64,000 nt of DNA from Agromyces subbeticus DSM 16689 (GCF_000421565.1 NZ_ATXG01000003.1:329996-393995), one strand, 5' to 3'; numbered from the stretch's first letter, positions 24,921 to 34,781 are shown. Program-made: numbers and translations. Notes: generated by a model not told the origin, from the letters alone.

Positions 24921-24948
24921 GGACCAGCGATGGACCACCAGCGGACCA
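24921..24948 (+). promoter_or_regulatory. Triple GGACCA operator before the large LuxR gene
   Basis: GGACCA occurs at 24921, 24932 and 24943, exactly 11 bp apart and in the same orientation. The last copy ends 39 bases before TACATG (24988-24993), a -10-like hexamer with no good -35 element. The identical layout is found at 27977-28004. Helically phased direct repeats ahead of a weak promoter are what a MalT-like LuxR activator would use. Confidence 0.75.
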
Positions 24949-24987
24949 TCTTCGCGCGGCGCTCAGGAGAGCCGCCCGCGCGATGCG

Positions 24988-24993
24988 TACATG
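24988..24993 (+). promoter_or_regulatory. -10 element of the large LuxR gene
   Basis: TACATG, followed by AT. The region 17 bases upstream (AGGAGA, 24965-24970) is not a usable -35 element, which suggests activator dependence. Transcription would start near 25000, giving a leader of about 80 bases before ATG 25080. Confidence 0.5.
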
Positions 24994-25079
24994 ATGGGGA
25001 AACACACGACTCCGGCGGGGATGCAGATGCGCGGGACAGGCACGAGTGGGGGACCACGAGCGTCGAAGAGCAACGCACG

Positions 25080-27878
25080 ATGAACGAGAATTCAGTGTGG
25101 GCCGATGCCCATCTTCCTCCCCTTTCGAGAAAGACGAGCGACGTGTCGTTGGATGCGACTGCTGACGCCGACGGCCGGCGACTCCCGCACAATGCGGGCC
25201 TGCCTCGTGGCTCCAACCGCTCGGTGATTCGCGGGCCGTTGATGGAACGACTCGATCATCTCGCTGCCATCTCGGTCATCCAGGCACCCCCCGGCTACGG
25301 GAAGAGCACTCTCGCGTCGATGTGGGCGCGCCACCGTGCAGCGGCGGGCGATGCCGTTGCGTGGATCGTCGCGACCCCGGAGCTGAACATCCCCGGCGCC
25401 TTCGCCCAGGCGGTGCTCGATCGACTCGCGCCGACCGAGCACCTGCCGTCGCCTTCGGCGAGCTTTCGCGCCATCGATGCGCTGATCGAGGCGAACGCCA
25501 TCGAACGCCTCGTCATCGTCGTCGACAACGCCGGGCAGGTAACCGACGACGCACTCGTGGCGGAGCTCGTCGACCTCGTCGACCGCTCGCCCGTCGTGCA
25601 CCTGGCGCTCGCGTCTCGAGTGAAGCATCCGCTCGCGGCGGTCGCCGCCCGCCGGCATCTCGACCTCACTTCGGTGACCGCCGACGACCTCGCGCTGAGC
25701 GGTGCAGAACTCGGGTTCCTCGCCGATGCCTGGCACAGCTCGCTCGGAGCATCCGACCTGCAGCAGATCCTGACGCTGTGCGGGGGCTGGCCCGAGCTCT
25801 GCGTTCGCATCCTGGCGGAATCCGCGGCCGGTGCACTTCGCACCACGAGCGCGGAATCGTACTTGCGCGAGGTGGTGCTGCCGAACCTCGCAGCCGGTGG
25901 CCTGCTCGAGGTGTCGCTGTCGCTGTCGCTGGCGGCGGTCGTCGAGCCGTGGCACTTCACCGCCCTGCATCGCCGGCCGACGCTCCATCCGCGCGACCTC
26001 CGGTCGACCATGACGCCCCCCGCGGCCCGATCGAGCGACCGGCTGCGGCTCGAGGGGTACCTGACGGTGCTGCCGGGCTCGAACGCGAGCTGGGCGTTCG
26101 CCATGCTGCTTCGTCACGTGCTCTTCGACGTCATGACCCACCATCGCCGCGACGACGCAGCCGCGGTGCAACGAATCTTCGCCGAGACGGGCTACGAACA
26201 GGGCGGCAACCTCTCGCGCGTGCTCGAGCACGCTCGCGCCGGCAAGCACTGGGGCCTGCTCTCACTGCTCTGGTCGAAGCACGCGATGACGATCGTCGCC
26301 CGGCACCTGCGGGCCGCGCGGTTCGCGTACTCCGACCCGCCCAGAACGTCGACCGGGACCGAACCAGTGCTCGCGCTCGCGGCTGCCGTGGTGCGGATTG
26401 CGAGCAGCGGGCGTGAACGCGCAAGCCAGGTCGAGCGGGTGTACACCGAGGTCGGTCCGGCGCTGCAGGCGCGCGACCACCGCAACGCCGGGGTCGACAC
26501 GTACCTCACCGCGAGAACCGCGGTGATGGCCGACCAGCGGCTGCGCGGGCAGCTCACTCAGGCCGCGCGCACCGGCGAGGAGATCGCCGCGGAACTGGAA
26601 CGTCGCGGCCGGGCCGGTGAACGAGCCGATCCTTCGCGCATCGCCGCCTTCTACCACCACTGGGCCGTCACCTCGATTCTCGGATCCGGCCTCGCCGAGG
26701 GCATCGCCCACAGCATTCGAGCGTACGAAACCGCCGACGTGCCCGACGGCGAACTCATCGCCGCGCTCGCCGCCGGTCACCTGGCCGTGCTGCACACGTT
26801 CGTCGGGAGTCCGGCGGAGGCCGAGCGCTGGCTCGAGCTGTCGCGTGCCACCCGGGTGGCGGGGCATCCGTTCGAGCGCCTCGCAAGCTACCCCGTCGCC
26901 ATCGTGGACGCCTACCTCGCAACCATGCGGCTCGAGCCCGAGCCGGCCCGCCGGCTGCTCGATGACCCGAACGCCCTGTCGATCGAGATGTGGCCGTTCG
27001 CCGCGCTCGCGATCACGGCGTACTCGCAGCTCTTCGAGGAGCCGCAGGTGTCGCTCGCGCGACTCGAGCACCTTCGCTTCGTGCGACAACGCGACCTCGT
27101 CGACGATCACACGGCCACCCGCGTGCTCGACCGCTGCACTGTCGACACGCTCATGGCGATGGGCGAGGTCAATCGCGCCGAGCGCATGATGCTCGACATC
27201 GCGGCGCAGTACTCCGTCGACCGGCCAGGAGCCGCTGCGCACCAGACCAGCCCGGCCGACCTCGCCTGGCTGCGCGTGTCGTATGCGCAGCTGTTCCTCA
27301 TCACCGGCGACCACGCCAGAGCGCAACGGCTCGCGACGGCGGCGCTGTGGGCCCCCGATGTCGTGGTGCGCGACCGTACCGACGTCTTGATGATCAAGGC
27401 GGCGGCCTCGTGGCGGCTGGGGGAGCGCGAGAAGGCGATCGATGCGTTCCGGCAGTCGGTCGTGCTCTCCGAGCAGATCGGCTCGGTGCATGCGTTCCTC
27501 ATCGTCGCCGAGGGCGATCTTCGCGCGCTCGCCGCGGACATCGAGTTCTCTCTGCCCCGAGCGGTCGAAGAGCACCTCGCCGCTCGCGGCGGGATCTTCC
27601 CCCTCGAGGCATCCTTCATCGCGCTCTCGCCGCGCGAGCTCGACGTGCTGCAGCGAATGCAGGATCACCGCACGGTCGCCGAGATCGGGCGCTCGCTGCA
27701 CCTCTCGGTGAACACCGTCAAGAAGCACCTCGCCGCGATCAACGCCAAGCTCGGCGTGCACGATCGGCGCGCGGCGCTCGCCCAGGCGAAGCGGCTCGGG
27801 CTGCTCGATTCGGTCGACGACGATGCCGCCGGTGCCGCCACGCGGCGAGCGGATGCATCGGGGGCCGCGAGCCGCTGA
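25080..27878 (+). CDS. Large ATP-binding LuxR-family (MalT-like) regulator
   Basis: A 932-residue STAND-type regulator. An N-terminal NTPase domain has Walker A APPGYGKST (69-77) and a Walker B-like strand IERLVIVVDNAG. A long helical repeat region follows (about 350-840), then a C-terminal LuxR helix-turn-helix (LSPRELDVLQRMQDHRTVAEI, LSVNTVKKHLAAINAKLGV). Such proteins bind ATP and an inducer, oligomerise, and activate promoters with direct repeats. The open frame extends upstream to 24870, but the operator repeats and -10 hexamer lie inside that extension, so ATG 25080 is chosen. It probably activates itself and the surface protein gene that follows. Confidence 0.85.
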   Translation: MNENSVWADAHLPPLSRKTSDVSLDATADADGRRLPHNAGLPRGSNRSVIRGPLMERLDHLAAISVIQAPPGYGKSTLASMWARHRAAAGDAVAWIVATPELNIPGAFAQAVLDRLAPTEHLPSPSASFRAIDALIEANAIERLVIVVDNAGQVTDDALVAELVDLVDRSPVVHLALASRVKHPLAAVAARRHLDLTSVTADDLALSGAELGFLADAWHSSLGASDLQQILTLCGGWPELCVRILAESAAGALRTTSAESYLREVVLPNLAAGGLLEVSLSLSLAAVVEPWHFTALHRRPTLHPRDLRSTMTPPAARSSDRLRLEGYLTVLPGSNASWAFAMLLRHVLFDVMTHHRRDDAAAVQRIFAETGYEQGGNLSRVLEHARAGKHWGLLSLLWSKHAMTIVARHLRAARFAYSDPPRTSTGTEPVLALAAAVVRIASSGRERASQVERVYTEVGPALQARDHRNAGVDTYLTARTAVMADQRLRGQLTQAARTGEEIAAELERRGRAGERADPSRIAAFYHHWAVTSILGSGLAEGIAHSIRAYETADVPDGELIAALAAGHLAVLHTFVGSPAEAERWLELSRATRVAGHPFERLASYPVAIVDAYLATMRLEPEPARRLLDDPNALSIEMWPFAALAITAYSQLFEEPQVSLARLEHLRFVRQRDLVDDHTATRVLDRCTVDTLMAMGEVNRAERMMLDIAAQYSVDRPGAAAHQTSPADLAWLRVSYAQLFLITGDHARAQRLATAALWAPDVVVRDRTDVLMIKAAASWRLGEREKAIDAFRQSVVLSEQIGSVHAFLIVAEGDLRALAADIEFSLPRAVEEHLAARGGIFPLEASFIALSPRELDVLQRMQDHRTVAEIGRSLHLSVNTVKKHLAAINAKLGVHDRRAALAQAKRLGLLDSVDDDAAGAATRRADASGAASR

Positions 27879-27976
27879 TGGTGCCGCCTCCATCGGGAGG
27901 CGACGCCCGGCCTTGGCATCGGTTGCCGGGCGCTTCGTCGCGCCCAGACGCGCCGACTCCCGAGCCGGGTCAGGCC

Positions 27977-28004
27977 GGACCAGGCGCGGACCATTCGTGG
28001 ACCA
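27977..28004 (+). promoter_or_regulatory. Triple GGACCA operator before the giant surface protein gene
   Basis: GGACCA occurs at 27977, 27988 and 27999, exactly 11 bp apart. The last copy ends 39 bases before TACAAA (28044-28049), the same distance as in the LuxR promoter at 24921-24993. With a start near 28057 the repeat centres would lie at about -55, -66 and -77. Confidence 0.78.
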
Positions 28005-28043
28005 TTCCTCACGGCCGGCCGTGGTCGCTTCGATTCGTTCCAA

Positions 28044-28049
28044 TACAAA
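28044..28049 (+). promoter_or_regulatory. -10 element of the surface protein gene
   Basis: TACAAA, in an AT-rich patch (CAATACAAATAG). The hexamer 17 bases upstream (GTGGTC) is not a consensus -35. The ribosome site AAGGGGGA at 28107-28114 precedes GTG 28122. Confidence 0.55.
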
Positions 28050-28121
28050 TAGAGCAGTGTCGCTGCGCAGGCGTCCGGTGGGGGCTGCCTGCGTTCAGCG
28101 AGTAACAAGGGGGATGTTCAG

Positions 28122-31100
28122 GTGAACCGGCTCAATGGAACGGTATCGGGCGAGCGCGTCAGCGCGAATCGTCGGCGTGTGCACGATCGTCGAGCGGCAC
28201 GAGTAGGGATGCATCGAGCACTCTCTGCGATCGTCGCCGTAGCGACGATCGCGGCTGGCGTCTTCATCAGCGCTCCGGCTGCGACCGCCGCCCCCGCATC
28301 GGTGCACGAGATCACCGCCAACTGGGCCGGCGACCCGGCGCCCACCGAGGCGCCGTTCGGCCAGCCCGTGACCGCGGAGTGGCACGTCAACACCAACGAC
28401 GTCGACGACCCGTACTCCAACGAGCTGGTCGACAACGTGCGGGCCACCCTGACCGTTGGCGACGGCGCTTTCACCAGCATCCCTGCAGTCTGCAAGACCA
28501 CGGATGTGACCCCCATCTCCGAGATCTCGGCCGACGGCACGAGTCTGCTGTGCAACCTCGGCACCGTGAAGGAGGGCACCGCCACCGTCATCCAGACGCC
28601 GGTGCGCGCGACCTCGACCGAGGGCGGCGATCTGACGGCGGTCGGCACCGCCACCTCGGACTCGGCGATCGCCGAGGCCGGCCCCGCCGACCCCGGGCCC
28701 CTTCCGATCACCTATGCACACGGCATGGACCTCTCACTCGCCCAAGCTCCCGGAAACACCTCGCAGGGCGCTGTGAAGGCCAGCCGTCTCGGCGGCAACC
28801 GCCCGACGCTCCAGATGAACTACTCGCTCATCCTGGAAGCAGGCAGCCGCCCAGGGCCCGCGACGTACTCGTTCCCCGTCAGCATCAGCGCCAACATCGC
28901 CGGGGCGACCAACGGGCTCGCCTGGGAGCGTTGTCTGCCGATCAGCGACAAGTCGATGTCGACAGGCCAGCCGTTCTCCGACCCCGCGCAGGAAGACCGC
29001 ACCAACTTCCCCACATGCGGCGTGAGCGGGACCGGCACGAACTACACCGTTTCGCTCTCGAACCTCGACTACACGCTTGTCAACGCTCCGGTCAATGACA
29101 GCTTCGGACAGCCGCTCCCCGGGAACGGGGTCTATATCGCTTCGGGAACCGTGGAATTCAGCATCCCGGCCGCCGTCACCGCGATCACCACATACACGTT
29201 CAGCGCCGCGCCTGGCGCCTTCGTGTTCGACGATGGCGTCTCGGAGGCCGACGGAAACGCGGCCAACAACGTCTCGAGCGGAACGCTCACCCCGCCCGGG
29301 AGTTTCAGCAACCACTGGATCGGCACACCGGCAGCGTCGCGGAGCGCCTGGGACGCGAACCTCTGGGTCAGCCCCGGCACCAGTCAGAACGTCCCGCTGC
29401 CGCAACCCGGCATTGAAACCGAGGACGACTGGGTCGACGCAGTCGCTGACGGCACCGCACAGGCCCAGACTCCGCTCTACCACCAGGCCAACATCCTGAC
29501 CTGGAACGGGTACCAGGGTCCCGGCGGTGCGCAAATGGCGGGCGTCTGCACCCTGAACCAGAATCCGGCGTTCGTTCCGACGTCATTCGACGGTGGCGGC
29601 TGGAATGGCGGCGGCCTCGAGGGGTATGAGAACTACGAGACGGCGCGGTTCTTCTACACGACGCAGGCGATCGACACGAAGACGGAGACCTGCGGACAGC
29701 CGGCACCGAGCGCGAAGTGGGTCGAGATCGTCCCGACGGCCGGTGAGTCACTCACGGATCCCCGTATCGCCAGTTCCATCCTGATGAACCTGCCTGCCGG
29801 AGTGACCGGGGTGAAGATGACCTGGAATCCCGCAGTCGACCGGTCCGCCCACACCTTCATCCGCGCGTTCGGCCACATCGACCCGGCAGCGCCGACCTCC
29901 GGTGAAGGCTGGACCACCGGTGCGTTCAACGCTCCGTACAACGTCGCAACGACGTTCCCGGGCTACCCGACACTGAACAACTGGGTCAACATCAGCACCG
30001 GTCCCGGCGGCACGATCATTCCCGGCAGCACGTACGGCCCGAACACGAACGGCGCGCGAGACGCCTACCGCCTCCAAGGTGCTCAGGGGCTCATCGAGAA
30101 GGTGGTGTCCGACACCACCGCTCAACCGGGAGTGCCGGTCACCTACACGCTCCGCGCACAGGCGCAGAATCTCGTGACGAGCCCGCCGCCGGCGAACTTC
30201 ACCGTCGTCGACACCCTTCCGGTCGGCATGGTCTTCGTGCCCGGTTCGGCCGACCCCGCTCCCACGAGCGTCAGCCCCGATGGCCGCACCCTCACGTGGA
30301 ACTATCCGAGCGTCACGCCGAACGTGTTCCAGACGATCCGCTACCAGGGGCAACGACCGGCCGACAGTGTCATCGCTCCGGGCACCCGCCTGACCAACAC
30401 CGCGGTGATCAACGTGGTCGGCGACAACCGTCCGGCGAACACGCCCGGCCGCACTGCGAACGCGACGGTCGTCGTGCCGAGCGCCTCCGCCACGATCTTC
30501 GGCAAGTCCGCTGAGGCGAACGTGCTCTCGTTCGAGGGCGACAACTCCGCCTGGGTGCTGACGCTCAACTCGCAGGACCCGGTCGTGAACGAGTTCACCG
30601 ACACGATCGACATCCTTCCGGCCGTCGGCGATGGCCGCGGCACCGACATCGACGGCAGCTACACGGTCACCGGCGTCGACGCACCGGCCGGCTCGACGGT
30701 GTACTACACCTCCGCGCCGCTGGCCTCGTTGAGCAGCGACCCGCGTGAGGCGTCGAACGGCGGCACCCCGGGGTCGGTCTCCGGCAACACCGTCGGCTGG
30801 TCCACGACGGCCATCCCGAACCCGACCGCCATCCGTGTGATCGCGGGCGAGCTCGCTCCGGGCGCGACCCAGACGATCCGCATCGAGTTCTCGACGCCCG
30901 CCGGCAGCAGCTGCGAGGCCCCGGCCGACGGCGACAACAAGCCCGGTCAGATCCTGGTCAACTCCGCCGGCTCCTACGCGGGTCACACGGCGCTGCCCAT
31001 GCTCTCGTCGGCAGTCACCGAGATCGGCAGCTGCTACGCCGCAAACCTGAAGAAGTACGTGCAGGACGCCGACGGCAACTGGCTCGACGCGAACACGATC

Positions 31101-34100
31101 GCGGAGTACCCGACGTTCAAGGTCGGCGACACGATCAAGTACCGCATCATGGTCGAGAACGTCGGCCAGGGCACCCTGACGAACCTCACGGTCTCCGATG
31201 ACCTGCAGCCCGAGCTGGGCTCGTTCGTGGTCGAGTCCCTCGCCCGCGGCGAGAGCGAGACGCATGAGTTCGAGATCGTCGCGGATGCGGCGATGGGCGA
31301 CACGGTCGTGAACACGGCGTGCGGCACGGCGGATCTGCCGCCGAGTCCTGAGCTGCCGGCAACGATCAACTGCGACCCCGCCGGCTTCGTCATCGACGGC
31401 GAGCCGACGCACGTGAAGTCGCTGCTCTCGGCGACGCCGATCGGCGGCGGCCAGTGGCAGCTCGTCTACGGCATCGACGTGTCGAACACCTCTGGTGCGT
31501 CGACCTCCTATTCGCTCGATGACACGCTGCACTTCACCGACCAGGCCGCGATCACCTCGGCGACGGTCACGGCGACTCCCGCCGATGTGACGCTCGCCGA
31601 CCCGGCGTGGAACGGCCAGGGCGAGACGCGCATCGCGACCGACGTGCCGCTGCTCGGCAACGACGACGCCGGCTACGCCGTGCACCACTACGAGGTGACC
31701 GTGGTCGCGAACGTGCCACTGCAGCTCGACGGCGCCGGTTCCGGAGCGGATGACCCGACCCAGTGCGGCCCCGACGGTGACGACGCAGATCGCGCGTTCA
31801 ACAACACGTCGACCCTGACCGACTCGGCGGGTGACACCGAAGACGATCAGGCGTGCGCGCCGATCCCCTCGATCGACATCACCAAGGGCGTCTCGTCTGG
31901 CCCGACACCGAACGGCGACGGCACCTGGACGGTGACCTATGACATCGTCGCGACCAACACCGGTTCGTTCGAGGGCGTCTACGAGGTCACCGACCGCATG
32001 ACGGCCGACGGCGACCTGACCGTGGTCTCGGGTGCGGTGACCAGCGCCCCGGGCGGCGTGACCGCGTCGCCGACCTGGACCGGCCTCGGCGTCGACGGCG
32101 CTCCCGAGAACGTCATCGCCACGGGAATCACCTTGCCCGCCGGCGGCACGCACACCTACCAGGTGGAAGTGGTCATCGGCATCGACCCCGCCGCCGGTGG
32201 TGCCCCGGTCATCACCGATTGCTCGGCCGAGCCCGGCGAGAACGGCGGCCTGTCGAACTCCGCCGGTGTCGAGCACAACGACCTGAACGACTCCGCCGAG
32301 GCGTGCATCACGATCGCGTTCATCACGATCGACAAGACGATCAGTGAAGGCCCGACGCCGAACGGCGACGGCACGTACACGATCACGTACGACCTCGTCG
32401 CCGAGAACATCGGCGCCGCGGCGGGCGACTACGACCTGGCCGATCAGCTGCGCTACGGCGATGGCATCGACATCGTCTCGGCCGACGTCGTCACCACGCC
32501 CGACGGCGTGACCGCCGAAGCGGGCTGGACGGGTGAGGGCGCCGCCCTCGATGCGCCCGAGAACCTGATCGCCGATGGCATCACCCTCGATGTGGCCGGC
32601 GTGCACACCTACCAGGTGCAGGTCGTGGTCGAACTCGACGAGGCCACGGTCGACCCGAGCGACCTGGCCTGCCCGGCTCCCGGTTCGGGTGCCGACGGGG
32701 GCCTCGCGAACTCGACGTCGCTGACGCACAACGGCATCGAGGCGCTCGACGAGGTCTGCGCGTCGCTGCCGCTCATCGAGATCGACAAGTCGATCTCGGC
32801 CGGCCCCACCGGCAACGGTGACGGCACGTGGACCGTCACGTACGACCTCGTCGCCACCAACACCGGCGCTGCGGAGGGCGACTACGACCTGGCCGACCAG
32901 CTGCAGTACGGCACCGGCATCCTGATCCAGTCCGCCGCCGTGACCAGCGCACCGGCCGAGGTCACCCCGAACGCGGGGTGGACCGGTCAGGGCGCCACGC
33001 TCGAGGCGGCCGAGAACGAGATCGCCGCCGATGTCACCCTGCCGGCGGGCACGACGCACACGTATCGGGTGCAGGTCGTCGTCGCTCTCGACGCCGCGAC
33101 CGTGACCCCCGGCTCCCTCGAGTGCCCGGCTCCGGGTTCGGGCGAGAACGGCGGCCTGGCGAACACGACCGAACTCAGCCACAACGGTGAGAGCCAGGCC
33201 GACGACGTGTGCGCCTCGCTGCCGCTCATCGAGATCACGAAGTCCATCTCGGGCGCGGTGACTCCGGTCGACGGCCAGCCCGGCCAGTACGACGTGGCCT
33301 ACGAGCTGACCGTCACCAACAGTGGCCCGGGCGCCGGATCGTACGACCTGGATGATGAGCTGCAGCCGGGCGCGGGCATCGAGGTCGTCGGTATCCAGTC
33401 GGCGACGACGGATGCCGCGGACCCGGTCGGTCTCAACGCGGGCTACGACGGCCTCGGCGACATCCGTCTCGTGACCGGGCAGCCGATCGCCGGTGCCGAT
33501 GGCGCCCCCGTGGTGCACACCTACACCGTGACCGTTCGCTACTCGGCGGACTTCGCCGACATCGAGATCCCCGCCGGTGACCAGTGCACCGACGAGTCCG
33601 GCCCGGTGAACGGCGCGCTCAACAACGTCGCGACGGTCGGTTGGAACGGCATCGACGACGCCGATGACGAGTGCATCCGCCCCGGCAAGCCGACGCTCGA
33701 CAAGGCGCTCGTCTCGGCGACGCCGATCGGTGGCGGCCAGTGGACGGTCGTGTACGACCTGACGGTGGGCAACGTCGGGGACGAGTCGACGACGTACGAC
33801 CTCGATGACGAGTTCCTCTTCGCCCCGGTCGTGACCGTCGACACGGTCGAAGTGACCGGTCCCGACGGGGTCGATCTCGAGGCCGACTTCGACGGCGACG
33901 CGAACCAGCGCATCGCGACCGGCGTCGCCATCGCCGGGCTCGACGACGAAGGATACGCGGCGCACGTCTACCGCGTCACCGTCACCGTCGACGTGCCGTT
34001 GACCTTCGACGAGCCGGCTGAAGACGGCACCGGCGCGCCCGGCTGCACGGTTCCCTCGGGTGAGAACACGCTCGAGCAGGGGCTGAACAACGCCGCCACG

Positions 34101-34730
34101 CTGACCGACGAAGTGGGCAACGAGCAGACCGATACCGACTGCGCTGCGCTGCCCTCGTTCGACATCGCCAAGCAGGTGATCGGCACGCCGACTGTCAGTG
34201 GCGACCGGGTCACGACCAGCTACGAGATCGTGGTCACCAACACGGGCGCCGCCTCGGGTGCGTACGTGCTGCGCGACCAGCTGCGGTACGGCTCGGGCCT
34301 CACGGTGCAGTCGGTCTCGGCGACGAACACCGCCCCCGGCGGGGTTCCCGTGCTGGCCGGCTACACGGGCCAGGGCGCCGAGCTGACGGATGCCGCCAAC
34401 CAGGTGACCGACGCGACCGAGCTGGCCGCGGGTGGTTCGCACACCTTCCAGGTCGTCGTCACCGCGACGATCACGGACGCGGCAACGCCCGCGAGTGCGA
34501 CCTGTGCCGAGGGCTCGGATGCCGGTGGCGTACGCAACGTCGCGGCGGTCGACCACAACGGGCTGAGCGGCGATGCCACGGCATGCGCGCCGTTCGACAT
34601 CCCGCTGAAGCCGGTTGACCTCGCCAGCACGGGTGTGACGGTCATGGCCTCGGTTGCTGGCGGCGTGCTGCTGCTGCTCTTCGGCGGAGTGCTCCTGCTC
34701 TCGCGGCGCCGCCGCATGATCGCCGAGTAG
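28122..34730 (+). CDS. Giant LAXTG-anchored surface protein with DUF11 repeats
   Basis: A 2202-residue secreted protein. The signal peptide has a long basic n-region (to about residue 29), a hydrophobic core and an A-x-A-type end near TAAPAS (about 55-60). An N-terminal unique region (about 60-660) and DUF11-like domains (from about 665, VSDTTAQPGVPVTYTLRAQ) lead into seven related repeats (about 1094-2160). The sorting signal is LASTG (2167-2171), a hydrophobic helix and RRRRMIAE, which fits class E sortase. Each of the seven repeats ends with a cysteine-bounded segment, suggesting a disulfide in every unit. It is probably an adhesin or stalk. It has its own phased-repeat promoter and a strong terminator. 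Confidence 0.9.
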   Translation: MNRLNGTVSGERVSANRRRVHDRRAARVGMHRALSAIVAVATIAAGVFISAPAATAAPASVHEITANWAGDPAPTEAPFGQPVTAEWHVNTNDVDDPYSNELVDNVRATLTVGDGAFTSIPAVCKTTDVTPISEISADGTSLLCNLGTVKEGTATVIQTPVRATSTEGGDLTAVGTATSDSAIAEAGPADPGPLPITYAHGMDLSLAQAPGNTSQGAVKASRLGGNRPTLQMNYSLILEAGSRPGPATYSFPVSISANIAGATNGLAWERCLPISDKSMSTGQPFSDPAQEDRTNFPTCGVSGTGTNYTVSLSNLDYTLVNAPVNDSFGQPLPGNGVYIASGTVEFSIPAAVTAITTYTFSAAPGAFVFDDGVSEADGNAANNVSSGTLTPPGSFSNHWIGTPAASRSAWDANLWVSPGTSQNVPLPQPGIETEDDWVDAVADGTAQAQTPLYHQANILTWNGYQGPGGAQMAGVCTLNQNPAFVPTSFDGGGWNGGGLEGYENYETARFFYTTQAIDTKTETCGQPAPSAKWVEIVPTAGESLTDPRIASSILMNLPAGVTGVKMTWNPAVDRSAHTFIRAFGHIDPAAPTSGEGWTTGAFNAPYNVATTFPGYPTLNNWVNISTGPGGTIIPGSTYGPNTNGARDAYRLQGAQGLIEKVVSDTTAQPGVPVTYTLRAQAQNLVTSPPPANFTVVDTLPVGMVFVPGSADPAPTSVSPDGRTLTWNYPSVTPNVFQTIRYQGQRPADSVIAPGTRLTNTAVINVVGDNRPANTPGRTANATVVVPSASATIFGKSAEANVLSFEGDNSAWVLTLNSQDPVVNEFTDTIDILPAVGDGRGTDIDGSYTVTGVDAPAGSTVYYTSAPLASLSSDPREASNGGTPGSVSGNTVGWSTTAIPNPTAIRVIAGELAPGATQTIRIEFSTPAGSSCEAPADGDNKPGQILVNSAGSYAGHTALPMLSSAVTEIGSCYAANLKKYVQDADGNWLDANTIAEYPTFKVGDTIKYRIMVENVGQGTLTNLTVSDDLQPELGSFVVESLARGESETHEFEIVADAAMGDTVVNTACGTADLPPSPELPATINCDPAGFVIDGEPTHVKSLLSATPIGGGQWQLVYGIDVSNTSGASTSYSLDDTLHFTDQAAITSATVTATPADVTLADPAWNGQGETRIATDVPLLGNDDAGYAVHHYEVTVVANVPLQLDGAGSGADDPTQCGPDGDDADRAFNNTSTLTDSAGDTEDDQACAPIPSIDITKGVSSGPTPNGDGTWTVTYDIVATNTGSFEGVYEVTDRMTADGDLTVVSGAVTSAPGGVTASPTWTGLGVDGAPENVIATGITLPAGGTHTYQVEVVIGIDPAAGGAPVITDCSAEPGENGGLSNSAGVEHNDLNDSAEACITIAFITIDKTISEGPTPNGDGTYTITYDLVAENIGAAAGDYDLADQLRYGDGIDIVSADVVTTPDGVTAEAGWTGEGAALDAPENLIADGITLDVAGVHTYQVQVVVELDEATVDPSDLACPAPGSGADGGLANSTSLTHNGIEALDEVCASLPLIEIDKSISAGPTGNGDGTWTVTYDLVATNTGAAEGDYDLADQLQYGTGILIQSAAVTSAPAEVTPNAGWTGQGATLEAAENEIAADVTLPAGTTHTYRVQVVVALDAATVTPGSLECPAPGSGENGGLANTTELSHNGESQADDVCASLPLIEITKSISGAVTPVDGQPGQYDVAYELTVTNSGPGAGSYDLDDELQPGAGIEVVGIQSATTDAADPVGLNAGYDGLGDIRLVTGQPIAGADGAPVVHTYTVTVRYSADFADIEIPAGDQCTDESGPVNGALNNVATVGWNGIDDADDECIRPGKPTLDKALVSATPIGGGQWTVVYDLTVGNVGDESTTYDLDDEFLFAPVVTVDTVEVTGPDGVDLEADFDGDANQRIATGVAIAGLDDEGYAAHVYRVTVTVDVPLTFDEPAEDGTGAPGCTVPSGENTLEQGLNNAATLTDEVGNEQTDTDCAALPSFDIAKQVIGTPTVSGDRVTTSYEIVVTNTGAASGAYVLRDQLRYGSGLTVQSVSATNTAPGGVPVLAGYTGQGAELTDAANQVTDATELAAGGSHTFQVVVTATITDAATPASATCAEGSDAGGVRNVAAVDHNGLSGDATACAPFDIPLKPVDLASTGVTVMASVAGGVLLLLFGGVLLLSRRRRMIAE
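31401..34590 (+). repeat. Seven tandem repeats of about 151 codons in the surface protein gene
   Basis: Repeat starts, judged from the conserved I-x-K motif, are near 31408, 31868, 32320, 32773, 33226, 33690 and 34158. Several intervals are 453 bp; the others are 452-468. Units 2 to 4 are most alike (GPTPNGDGTWTVTYD). The cysteine-bounded end segment (for example CPAPGSG to VCASL) recurs in each unit. Recent duplication of the middle units is likely. Confidence 0.85.
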
Positions 34731-34746
34731 TTCTGCTCCAAAGACC

Positions 34747-34781
34747 GAACGGCCCGCCGGCCCCCAGCCGGCGGGCCGTTC
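34747..34781 (+). terminator. Terminator of the surface protein gene
   Basis: A perfect 15-bp stem (GAACGGCCCGCCGGC and its complement) with the loop CCCCA, 16 bases after the stop and followed by TGCGTT. It may also serve the convergent S4 gene. Confidence 0.9.

Noticed and set aside
24870..25079. An N-terminal extension of the large LuxR protein
   Set aside because: The open frame covers the phased operator repeats and the -10 hexamer, so it is upstream control DNA rather than coding sequence.
31401..34590. Regular 453-bp periodicity as a possible CRISPR or satellite array
   Set aside because: The repeats are in frame, protein-coding and diverged, with no short spacers.
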